Made by a program: the position numbers and the translations under genes. This document shows, in pieces, positions 1-7,313 of a stretch of DNA of 30,079 nt. Under the pieces are notes generated by a model that saw nothing but the letters and a program-made list of their open reading frames with translations, did no database searches and was not told the DNA's origin. Positions within the stretch are counted from its first letter, which is position 1; every line of letters begins with the position of its first letter. This DNA is from an uncultured Pseudomonadota bacterium (GTDB lineage: Bacteria; Pseudomonadota; Gammaproteobacteria; Steroidobacterales; Steroidobacteraceae), in contig CAITAM010000236.1 of assembly GCA_903890265.1 (NCBI GenBank), forward strand, positions 1 to 30,079, given 5' to 3'.

Positions 1-6
1 CGCCGC

Positions 7-34
7 CTCGCGCTGAGCGCGGCTCAGGCGCGAG
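7..34 (-). terminator. Hairpin overlapping the stop of the MerR/B12 regulator
   Basis: CTCGCG-CTGAGC (7-18) pairs with GCTCAG-(bulged G)-CGCGAG (22-34) around a GCG loop. The stop codon lies within the stem. It may end or stabilise the minus-strand transcript, but no T-tract can be seen before the window edge, so an intrinsic terminator is not established. Confidence 0.3.
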
Positions 35-929
35 CGGCGCTGCCTATCAGCAGGTCCACCTGGTTCTCGAACGCCGCGAAGTCCTCGAGCACGCGGACGC
101 GGCCCGGCACGTCGTGCCGCTCGAACAGGCGCGTGGCCGCGCCGCCGGTCCAGAGTTCGATGTGGTCGGGCAGTGCCTTGGCCAGTACGGTGAGCTCGGC
201 GACGGTGTCGGCGACGATCTCGCCGTGGACGAACGACAGCGTGACGGCGCTCGCGCCGATGCGCTCCGCGTAGACCGCGATGTCCGCACCCGGCACGTCG
301 GGACCGAGGTAGTAGCAGCGCGCGCCGCGGCTGGAGGCCAGCAGCGCACCCATCAGGATGCCGATCTCGTGCCGCTCGCCGGACACCGTGGTCAGCACGA
401 TCGATGGTCCGGTGGCGATACGGTTGTAGGTGTCGATGACGGCACCGACGTGCTTGCGCGTCGTGCCGGTGATGATCCGCTCCTGGGCGATCGTTGCCGA
501 CCCCTCGTGCCAGCGTTCGCCGATGTCGTGCAGGGCCGGAATCAGCACGTCATTGACGACCACCCGCAGCGGCAGCAGGGCGAACGCCATCGACAGCGCC
601 TGATCGCAGTCATCCGGCCGGTAGTTGAGGGCGGCCTGCATCATCTGCTCGGCATAGGACTTGGAAGCCGTCTCGACGCTGCCGCGGCCGGCGGGGTCCG
701 CCAGGATCTTGGCGATTTCCTCGTCTGACAGGCGCGCGAGTTTGGAGATGGCGTGGCCGCGCTCGGTCGCTTCGCGCAGCTTGCGCAGCCGGATCACGTC
801 CTCGGGCGCGTACGAGCGCCGACCGTTGCCGTCGCGCTGCGGCGTGACGATCCCGTAGCGCCGTTCCCACGCGCGCAGGGTCTCGATGCTGACGCCACTC
901 GTCTGTGAAACCGCCTTGATGCTGAACAT
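24..929 (-). CDS. MerR-family regulator with cobalamin-binding domain (CarH/LitR-like)
   Basis: Predicted DNA-binding regulator of 301 aa. Residues 1-70 form a MerR winged helix (FSIKAVSQTSGVSIETLRAWERRYG, then the RRSYAPEDV wing). Residues about 90-165 match the helical B12-cap domain and 170-300 a Rossmann-like B12-binding domain. The cobalamin signature ExHxxG is present as E185-R-H187-E-I-G190, so H187 is the expected lower cobalt ligand. The cap has W140-H141, but the CarH W-x9-E-H motif reads W-x9-E-R (E150, R151). In characterised CarH proteins, adenosylcobalamin builds a repressor tetramer that light breaks up; targets are often carotenoid or photolyase genes, none of which lie in this window. 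I chose the ATG at 929 because it begins the MerR helix and has AGAGG about 7 nt upstream; an upstream extension to 1016 would add an unrelated tail across the promoter. The family call is firm. Light sensing is inference. Confidence 0.9.
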   Translation of the reverse strand: MFSIKAVSQTSGVSIETLRAWERRYGIVTPQRDGNGRRSYAPEDVIRLRKLREATERGHAISKLARLSDEEIAKILADPAGRGSVETASKSYAEQMMQAALNYRPDDCDQALSMAFALLPLRVVVNDVLIPALHDIGERWHEGSATIAQERIITGTTRKHVGAVIDTYNRIATGPSIVLTTVSGERHEIGILMGALLASSRGARCYYLGPDVPGADIAVYAERIGASAVTLSFVHGEIVADTVAELTVLAKALPDHIELWTGGAATRLFERHDVPGRVRVLEDFAAFENQVDLLIGSAARA

Positions 930-983
930 AATCTGCCTCTTTCGGGCACCCGCCCGGTGCGTGGCTGGATTCGATCCGATTTT

Positions 984-1016
984 AGTATAGGCAATTTCTG
1001 GCTCTAGCCAGTACAA
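984..1016 (-). promoter_or_regulatory. Candidate promoter and operator of the MerR/B12 regulator
   Basis: On the minus strand TTGTAC (1016-1011) and TATACT (989-984) are separated by 21 bp, and the spacer contains the inverted repeat TGGCT-AG-AGCCA (1010-999). MerR-family activators typically bind a dyad inside an over-long spacer (19-20 bp), so autoregulation is plausible. The -10 match is good (5/6). The -35 is weaker and the spacing is long. Confidence 0.4.
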
Positions 1017-1093
1017 CTGCTGGACACTGTCAGCGTGTATTTCGCAGGCCGTGCGCGGGCGGATTCAGCCCGGCGCGACTTTCCGGCGGCCGC

Positions 1094-3022
1094 TCAGGGG
1101 CCGCTGGCCTGGTCGGCCTCGAGCTCAGCCGAAGCGGTAAGCCACGCCTCCTCGGCGGCGGCGAGGGCCGCCTTGGCGTCGCGCTGGGCGCCGAGCACCT
1201 GCTCGAGTTCGCCCTTGGCCCCGGCGGCGTACAGGGCGCTGTCGGCGAGCCGCGCCTCGGCGGTCTTGAGCCGGGCCGAGGCCTCGTCCATCGCGCGCTC
1301 CGCGCGTGCGATCGCCTGACGCAGCGGGCTGAGGCGCGCGCGCCTCGCGGCGTCTTCCCGGCGCCGGTCGCGAGCGGCCTCGCGGCTCTCGCCGCCCTTG
1401 TCGCCGGCGGGCCGCAGCGGCCCCGCGCTGTCATCCGCAGCCTCACTGCGCGTCAGCCAGGCGGCGTAGTCGTCGAGGTCCCCGTCGAACTCGCGGACGC
1501 GCCCGTCCGCGACCAGCAGCAGGGTATCGGCGACGAGGCGCACGAGATGACGGTCGTGGGACACCATGACGATGGCTCCGGCGTAGTCCTGCAGCGCAAC
1601 CGACAGCGCATGGCGCATTTCAAGGTCCAGATGATTGGTGGGCTCGTCGAGCAGCAACAGGTTCGGCCGTCGCGACACCAGCAGCGCCAGCACGAGGCGG
1701 GCACGTTCGCCGCCGGAGAACGGCCGCACCGGCTCGAACACCCGCTCGCCCGAGAAGCCAAAGCCGCCGAGGAAGTTGCGCTGCTCGGCCTCCGGCGCCG
1801 TGGCGAGTTCCGCGCCGCCGAACTTCGCCAGATGCCAGAGCGGACTTTCCTCGCCATCGAGCTGCTCGACCTGATGCTGGGCGAAATAACCGATGGCCAG
1901 CTCGGCGGCCTCCATGCGCTGTCCGCCGAGCAGCGGCGCCGCTCCGGCCAGGGCGCGGGTCAGGGTCGACTTGCCGGCGCCGTTGCGGCCGAGTAGCGCG
2001 ATGCGATCGCCCGGCTGGACACTCAGCGAGACGTTGTCGACCACGGCGCGCCCGTCGTAGCCGACCGACGCCCGGGTCACCGACAGCAACGGCCGCGGTA
2101 GCTTTCTTGGCTCGGCGAACGAAAACTCGAACGGTGAATCGGCATGCGCGACGGCAATGGCCTCCATCCGCTCCAGTGACTTGATCCGGCTCTGGGCCTG
2201 CCGTGCCTTGCTGGCCTTGGCGCGAAAGCGTGCGATGAAGTCCTGGATGTGCCGCCGCTCACGCTCCTGGCGCGCGGCGGCAGCGGATCGCTCGGCAAGC
2301 CGGGCGGCGCGTTCGTGCTCGAAGCTTGTGTAGTTGCCGCTGTAGACCGCTATCGCCCCGTTCTCGATGCTGACGATGCGCCCCACCACCCGGTCGAGAA
2401 ACTCCCGGTCGTGACTGACGATCAGCAGGGTCCCGGGATAGCTGCGCAGCCAGTTCTCGAGCCAGAGCACCGCGTCGAGATCCAGATGATTGGTAGGCTC
2501 ATCGAGCAGCAGCACGTCGGACCGGCACATGAGTGCCTGCGCGAGCGCGAGGCGCACCCGCCAGCCGCCCGAGAAACTGCTGACCGGCTTGCGCTGGTCC
2601 TGGGCGGTGAAGCCGAGGCCGTCCATCAGCGCGCCGGCACGGGCGAGCGCCGTGTAGCCGCCGATCGAATCGAACTGCTGGTGCAGCCGGGCGAGGCTCA
2701 GGCCGTCCCCGTCGCCCCCATGGCCGGCGATACTCGCCGTCAGCGCCACGAGCTCACGGTCACCGGCCTGCACGAAGTCGATGGCCGCCCGCTCGTCCGC
2801 CTCGGCCTCCTGCGCGACGCTCGCCTTGACGAGGCCGCGCGGCTCCTCGTAGTCGCCGGCATCGGGCGCGAGCTCGCCCCTGACCAGCGCGAACAGCGAT
2901 GACTTGCCCGCGCCATTCGCGCCGACGACGCCAACCCGATCACCGCGCGCGATCGAAAACGTCGCGTGCTCGAAGAGCGGCCTCGGGCCGCGGCGCAGGG
3001 TGAGGTCCTTGAAGTTGAGCAC
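1094..3022 (-). CDS. yheS: ABC-F family ATPase (YheS/Uup type)
   Basis: Soluble 642-aa protein with two ABC ATPase domains and no membrane segment, the ABC-F layout; members act on ribosomes rather than in transport. Domain 1 has Walker A GANGAGKS (34-41), signature FSGGW (150-154) and Walker B LLLDEPTNHLD (about 171-181). Domain 2 has GRNGAGKST (345-353), FSGGER (435-440) and LLLLDEPTNHLD (455-465). The linker between them (about 230-310) is charged and helical, as in the P-site tRNA interaction motif. The Ala/Glu/Arg-rich tail (about 545-642) looks like a coiled coil, and the length matches E. coli YheS. The start is a GTG with a poor ribosome-binding site. It lies 54 nt downstream of the rhomboid gene on the same strand, so co-transcription is likely. 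The ABC-F class is certain; the yheS subgroup is less so. Confidence 0.9.
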   Translation of the reverse strand: MLNFKDLTLRRGPRPLFEHATFSIARGDRVGVVGANGAGKSSLFALVRGELAPDAGDYEEPRGLVKASVAQEAEADERAAIDFVQAGDRELVALTASIAGHGGDGDGLSLARLHQQFDSIGGYTALARAGALMDGLGFTAQDQRKPVSSFSGGWRVRLALAQALMCRSDVLLLDEPTNHLDLDAVLWLENWLRSYPGTLLIVSHDREFLDRVVGRIVSIENGAIAVYSGNYTSFEHERAARLAERSAAAARQERERRHIQDFIARFRAKASKARQAQSRIKSLERMEAIAVAHADSPFEFSFAEPRKLPRPLLSVTRASVGYDGRAVVDNVSLSVQPGDRIALLGRNGAGKSTLTRALAGAAPLLGGQRMEAAELAIGYFAQHQVEQLDGEESPLWHLAKFGGAELATAPEAEQRNFLGGFGFSGERVFEPVRPFSGGERARLVLALLVSRRPNLLLLDEPTNHLDLEMRHALSVALQDYAGAIVMVSHDRHLVRLVADTLLLVADGRVREFDGDLDDYAAWLTRSEAADDSAGPLRPAGDKGGESREAARDRRREDAARRARLSPLRQAIARAERAMDEASARLKTAEARLADSALYAAGAKGELEQVLGAQRDAKAALAAAEEAWLTASAELEADQASGP

Positions 3023-3076
3023 GGCGCGATTATCAGGCCCCGGGGCGCCGTCGCGAAGTCCGGCCTGCCACGGGCG

Positions 3077-3943
3077 TCAGGTCTGCAGCGCGACGTACCA
3101 CGCGCCAGCCACGGCAAGCACCGCCAGCAGGCCCGAGACACGCTGCGCTGGCGGGGGGAAATACCCCACGGGCCGCAGGCCGAGGCCGACGGCGAGGCCG
3201 GCCGCGAAGCCGAGGGCATGGCCGTTGACGTCGGTCTGGGCATCGCCCGTGCCGACAAGTGCCAGGAGCAGCGCCGCGGCGATGATCGCGCCCTGCACGC
3301 CGTGCGCGACGCCGGGGCGAAGCCCGCGCGTCGGCGCGCGCGCGGCGACCAGGCCGAGCGCGGCGAACACCGCGGTGGACGCGCCGAGGGAGCCCGCCCC
3401 GGTCGGCAGGAGCCAGGCCTCGATGGCATTCGCGACTGTCGCGGACAGCACGATCGCGAGCCAGCCAACGCCCGGCCCGTAGAGGGCGGCGGCGGCCCCG
3501 CCGAACAGCAGTCCGAAGCCCGCGTTCGAGGCGAGGTGTGCCGCGTTGGCGTGCAGGGTCAGCGCCGTGACCGCACGCCACCAGGCCCCTGCGCGAACCG
3601 CGCCGGGCTCGAGAATACCGGCACCGAGCCAGTCGTAACCGAGCCAATGCTGGCTCGCCGCGAGGGCCACGAGGTAACAGACCGCGATGGCGACGCCCGT
3701 CCACGGCAGCGCCCGCGGATAGAGGGCGGGCTCCGGCTCGCGCGGTACGGTGCGGTTCTCGTCGATGTAGCGGTTAAGCTCATCGTGCGCCCGCGCCACG
3801 TCCGCGGCGGGCACGAGCAGGGTGTAGCCGAACGCGTCCTCGCCGAGCATGCAGGGCACGCCGACCGCCGTCAGCACGAGCCCCGCCTCACTGACGCCGG
3901 CGGCGGCGCGGGAGCGGAGAATCTCGGTCCAGTGGTCTGGCAT
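3077..3943 (-). CDS. Rhomboid-family intramembrane serine protease
   Basis: Predicted 288-aa membrane protease cleaving transmembrane substrates within the bilayer. The rhomboid core begins near residue 80 with about six or seven hydrophobic segments. The oxyanion motif HxxxN is H136/N140 (AAHLASN), the nucleophile is S189 in GASTAVF, and the catalytic histidine is H242 in GHALGFAAG, so the Ser-His dyad is intact. Residues 1-65 form a small soluble domain (VLTAVGVPCMLGED, then VPAADVARAHDELNRY) resembling the DUF2007 signal-transducer type of N-terminus, probably cytoplasmic. It starts with ATG 32 nt after the stop of the c-di-GMP protein and runs into the ABC-F gene, suggesting one transcription unit. 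Substrates cannot be told from sequence. Confidence 0.9.
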   Translation of the reverse strand: MPDHWTEILRSRAAAGVSEAGLVLTAVGVPCMLGEDAFGYTLLVPAADVARAHDELNRYIDENRTVPREPEPALYPRALPWTGVAIAVCYLVALAASQHWLGYDWLGAGILEPGAVRAGAWWRAVTALTLHANAAHLASNAGFGLLFGGAAAALYGPGVGWLAIVLSATVANAIEAWLLPTGAGSLGASTAVFAALGLVAARAPTRGLRPGVAHGVQGAIIAAALLLALVGTGDAQTDVNGHALGFAAGLAVGLGLRPVGYFPPPAQRVSGLLAVLAVAGAWYVALQT

Positions 3944-3975
3944 AGCCGGCTGCCGCAGACGGCCGCGTGGGCCGG

Positions 3976-6474
3976 TCAGGTCGGCAGGCGTGCCGGCGAC
4001 TGCAGCACGCCGAAGTAGCGTGCGAACGGGTACACACCGCGCTCCTGCCCCTCGAGGAGTGCCAGCAGCTCGTCACCCGTCAGCGGCTCGCCGAACAGGC
4101 GGCCCTGGACGTAATGACAGCCCCGGTCGCGAAGGAACGCCAGCTGGTCGTTGGACTCCACGCCTTCCGCCACAACCTCCATGCCGAGGTTGCGGCCCAT
4201 CTCGATGATCGTCCGGACGAGTGTCGCGCTGTCCTTGTTGAAGGACACGTTGCGGATGAAGGACTGGTCCATCTTCAGCGTGCCGACCGGCATCTGCTGC
4301 AGGGCCGAGAGCGACGAATAGCCGGTCCCGAAATCGTCAATCGATAGATGAATGCCCATGTCGTGCAGCTCCGTCAGCAATGGCACTGTCGTCTTGGCAT
4401 CATTCATCAGGGTGGTTTCGGTGATTTCAAGCTCGAAGCAGTCGGGATTCACGCCGGCTTCGCGAAAAACCGAGCGGCAGCGGGTCAGGAAACTCGCCGT
4501 TCGCAGCTGTCGCAGGCTGAGGTTGATCGAGATGCGCCCGGGATTCTCGACGTGGCGCAGCCAGCTGCTGTAGTCGGTGCAGACCTTGCGCAGCACCCAT
4601 TCGCCGATGGGCAGGATCAGGTTCGTCTCCTCGGCGAGCGGGATGAAGTGCGCCGGGGCGATATCGCCGTGGCCCGGCAGGCGCCAGCGCAGGAGCGCCT
4701 CGGCGCCCGCAATGCGCCCGCTGACGATGTCAATCTTCGGCAGGTAACGGAGCACGAACTCGTCCCGCTCCACGGAGCGGCGCAGCTTGCTCTTCAGCAT
4801 CAGGCGCTCGACGGCTGCCGCGTTCATTTCCGGTGCGTAGAAGGCGTAGGCGTTGCCACCGCCGCGTTTGGCGTAATACATCGCGGCGTCGGCATTGCGT
4901 ATGAGATCGAGAGTGTCGGTGGAGTCCACCGGAAAGCAGGCAATGCCGATGCTGGCCGTCAGGTAGATCTCGTTGCTGTTGAGGAAAAACGCCCGGCTGA
5001 CGTCGTCAAGAATGTGGCGTGCCAGCGTTCCGACGCTGGCACGCACGTAATCGGCGGCGGCGGGTTCCTGGATGACGATCGCGAATTCATCGCCCGCCAG
5101 TCGGCCGAGGATGCTGCCGCGGGGCACCGCGCGCGCGAGTCGCTCCGAGAGGATTTCCAGCGTCCGGTCGCCGGCGGCGTGGCCAAACGTGTCGTTGACG
5201 TCCTTGAAGCGATCGACGTCGAGGTAGAGCACGATGATGCGAGTCTGCGTCTTGGCGCTGCGCGCGATCATCTGCTGCAGAAGATGCTGGAACTGCATCC
5301 GGTTCGGCAGTCTCGTCAGGGCATCGTGGCGGGCGAGGTAGTGGATGCGGCGCTCTGCGCGCTTGCGGTCGCTGATGTTGCGCGCCACGAAAATAAAACC
5401 GTCTTCGGAATTCTCGCTGCTGCGGATGACCGACCCGGACAGTGACACCGGCACGCCCTGGCCGGCTTTGACGCGCAGCGTCGTCTCCCGTGCCTCGCTG
5501 GCGGCGGTGCTGACCTCGAACTTCGGTGCGCCGAGGTCATCCAGCAGGTCGGCGAGGTCCCGACCCTGCAGTTCCTGTTCCGTGTAGCCGGTCAGTGCCT
5601 CGGCGGCCGCGTTGACGCGGGTGATGTGCCCGGCCTTCGACGTCACGAGGACGGCGTCGTTCATGCTGTTCAGCACCGTGTCGTGGTAATCGCGACTGAT
5701 GGTGCTCTGGCTCAGGCGATGCCGCAGGTCCTCGAGGGCATTCGCGAGCTCGCCCAGCGGGCCGCGCCGGCGCGGCTGGGTCACGGGCAGCGTGTAGTCA
5801 CCGCCGCTGAGGCGCTGGGCGCTGTCGATCAGCTGGGTGACGGGCCGGTGCCGGCGACGCGACCAGTAGTAGAGGACGATGGCGCCGACTGAAGCGAGCG
5901 CCGTGGCAACCGCCACCTGAAAGCCGAGTCTCGCGGCGCCGACGCCCCGCTCCGCGTCGTCGCGCGCGGCATCGAACGCGGCGAGGTCGGCGCGAACGCC
6001 CGGCAGGTGGGTCCCGATCGCGAGCGTCCCGGCTTCGCCGCCGGCGTTCTCCAGCGGCAACGCAATCCAGTACAGCGAGCCGGTCGGCAGGGCCCGGTCC
6101 GGTATGCGGTAGGTCAGCGCGCCGCTGGCGAGGCGCACCTCGATCTGCGCGATGGAATCGTCGGGCGTGGCGTCGTGGTAGTGCAGGCCGATCAGCGCCC
6201 GGCCGAGGGATTCGATCGCGGCGCGGTCGCCGCCGCTGATGGCCTTGGCGAGCGCAACCCGCGTCACCTGGGTGTTCCGTTCGGCCGCCTTCAGGGCGGG
6301 TTCCGTCAGGCGGTGCTCGAGGCGCACGCGCTCGTCGCTGCCGTGGCTTTCGACCACGGCATTGAAGTTCGTGCCGAGCCGGCTCGCGAGCGCCGCGACG
6401 CCGACGGCGATGGCGCCGATCACGAGGGCCCGCCAGACAAAGGCCGGAAGCAGCGGACGGGGCAGGGAAATCAT
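3976..6474 (-). CDS. PAS-GGDEF-EAL cyclic-di-GMP signalling protein
   Basis: Membrane protein of 832 aa predicted to make or degrade cyclic-di-GMP. TM1 is about residues 11-30, an extracytoplasmic sensor region runs about 31-183, and TM2 is about 184-204. HAMP-like (205-260), PAS (262-370), GGDEF (about 380-545) and EAL (about 560-815) follow. The cyclase signature is AGDEF (460-464) instead of GGDEF, and no RxxD inhibitory site precedes it. The phosphodiesterase motifs look complete: EALLRW (592-597), ITETTL, DDFGTG (713-718), KMDQSFI and VVAEGVES (E770). Net phosphodiesterase activity is the likelier reading, with the cyclase domain weak or regulatory. The ATG at 6474 was chosen because the hydrophobic N-terminus follows directly; the upstream extension is Arg-rich and crosses the promoter. 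Confidence 0.92.
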   Translation of the reverse strand: MISLPRPLLPAFVWRALVIGAIAVGVAALASRLGTNFNAVVESHGSDERVRLEHRLTEPALKAAERNTQVTRVALAKAISGGDRAAIESLGRALIGLHYHDATPDDSIAQIEVRLASGALTYRIPDRALPTGSLYWIALPLENAGGEAGTLAIGTHLPGVRADLAAFDAARDDAERGVGAARLGFQVAVATALASVGAIVLYYWSRRRHRPVTQLIDSAQRLSGGDYTLPVTQPRRRGPLGELANALEDLRHRLSQSTISRDYHDTVLNSMNDAVLVTSKAGHITRVNAAAEALTGYTEQELQGRDLADLLDDLGAPKFEVSTAASEARETTLRVKAGQGVPVSLSGSVIRSSENSEDGFIFVARNISDRKRAERRIHYLARHDALTRLPNRMQFQHLLQQMIARSAKTQTRIIVLYLDVDRFKDVNDTFGHAAGDRTLEILSERLARAVPRGSILGRLAGDEFAIVIQEPAAADYVRASVGTLARHILDDVSRAFFLNSNEIYLTASIGIACFPVDSTDTLDLIRNADAAMYYAKRGGGNAYAFYAPEMNAAAVERLMLKSKLRRSVERDEFVLRYLPKIDIVSGRIAGAEALLRWRLPGHGDIAPAHFIPLAEETNLILPIGEWVLRKVCTDYSSWLRHVENPGRISINLSLRQLRTASFLTRCRSVFREAGVNPDCFELEITETTLMNDAKTTVPLLTELHDMGIHLSIDDFGTGYSSLSALQQMPVGTLKMDQSFIRNVSFNKDSATLVRTIIEMGRNLGMEVVAEGVESNDQLAFLRDRGCHYVQGRLFGEPLTGDELLALLEGQERGVYPFARYFGVLQSPARLPT

Positions 6475-6480
6475 GGCCCT

Positions 6481-6486
6481 ATAATA
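6481..6486 (-). promoter_or_regulatory. Candidate -10 element placing transcription start close to the ATG
   Basis: On the minus strand TATTAT ends six bases before the ATG at 6474. If used, the transcript of the c-di-GMP gene would be leaderless or nearly so. No convincing -35 is present at 16-18 bp, so this is tentative. Confidence 0.3.
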
Positions 6487-6560
6487 CCGGGCATGGACCC
6501 GCTCCCGGCCCGAAACTGCCGCTCGGCCCGACCCCTCCTCGCGGGCCGTCGGGCGCACGC

Positions 6561-7313
6561 ATGACGCGGCGGAGCGAGCCCCGTGTCGTCTTTAGCGCGG
6601 ACGAAATGGTCGGCCGGGCGACGTCGCATATCATCACCAGTACGGATTTGCCGTTTCCCGTGCACAGGGCCGTGCTGCGGCCGTTTCTGCGGCTGCGCCA
6701 GGAGGCTCTGCGAGCCGGTTTTGACCTCTGGCCGGTCTCGGCGTTCCGCGACTTCGACCACCAGCGGCGGATCTGGAACGGCAAATGGCGTGGCGAGCGA
6801 CCGCTCCTCGGCCGCGCGGGCGAGCCGCTCGACGCTGCCGCGCTGTCGCCGGCCGCCCGCGTGCGCGCCATTCTCGTCTGGTCGGCCGTGCCGGGCGCGA
6901 GCCGCCACCACTGGGGCACCGAACTCGACGTCTACGACCGTGCCGCGGTGCCCGCCGGCTACCGCCCCGGGCTCACGGTCGAGGAGTACGCGGCCGACGG
7001 GCCGTTCGGACCGCTGGCCGACTGGCTCGAGCGACGGATGGAGGCCTTCGGCTTTTACCGGCCCTACCGGCACGACCGCGGCGGCGTGCTGCCCGAGCCC
7101 TGGCATCTCAGTCACTTCCCCACCGCGCGCGAGGCGTCGCGGCGGCTGCGCCTCGCGACACTGGCGCGCGTGCTGCAAAGCGCCGAGGTCGAGGGCCGGG
7201 CGGCACTGCTGAAGGGGTTGCCGGTGATCTACCGGCGCTACGTGCGCAACGTCGAGTCGCCGCCCCGGCAGCGGCCGACGGCCGCGGCCGGCGGCGCGCG
7301 CCGGACGGACTAG
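6561..7313 (+). CDS. M15-family D-alanyl-D-alanine carboxypeptidase (VanY type)
   Basis: Predicted zinc carboxypeptidase of 250 aa trimming the terminal D-Ala of peptidoglycan stem peptides, or a related DD/LD bond. The family motif SxHxxGxxxD is S114-R-H116-H-W-G119-T-E-L-D123, and the second motif EPWH is E179-P-W-H182. H116, D123 and H182 are the expected zinc ligands and E179 the catalytic base. No signal peptide or membrane segment is visible at this start, which is unusual for an envelope enzyme; it may act in the cytoplasm on recycled muropeptides or use another route. The tail from about 234 is Pro/Arg/Ala-rich and probably disordered. The gene is divergent from the c-di-GMP gene (86-base gap) and convergent with the HD gene, whose stop codon overlaps its own. 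The ribosome-binding site is weak, and ATG 6606 is an alternative start. Confidence 0.85.
   Translation: MTRRSEPRVVFSADEMVGRATSHIITSTDLPFPVHRAVLRPFLRLRQEALRAGFDLWPVSAFRDFDHQRRIWNGKWRGERPLLGRAGEPLDAAALSPAARVRAILVWSAVPGASRHHWGTELDVYDRAAVPAGYRPGLTVEEYAADGPFGPLADWLERRMEAFGFYRPYRHDRGGVLPEPWHLSHFPTAREASRRLRLATLARVLQSAEVEGRAALLKGLPVIYRRYVRNVESPPRQRPTAAAGGARRTD

Noticed and set aside
1086..1104. GCGGCC/GGCCGC dyad at the end of the ABC-F gene as a terminator
   Set aside because: Short stem over the stop codon in very GC-rich sequence with no T-tract; expected often by chance.
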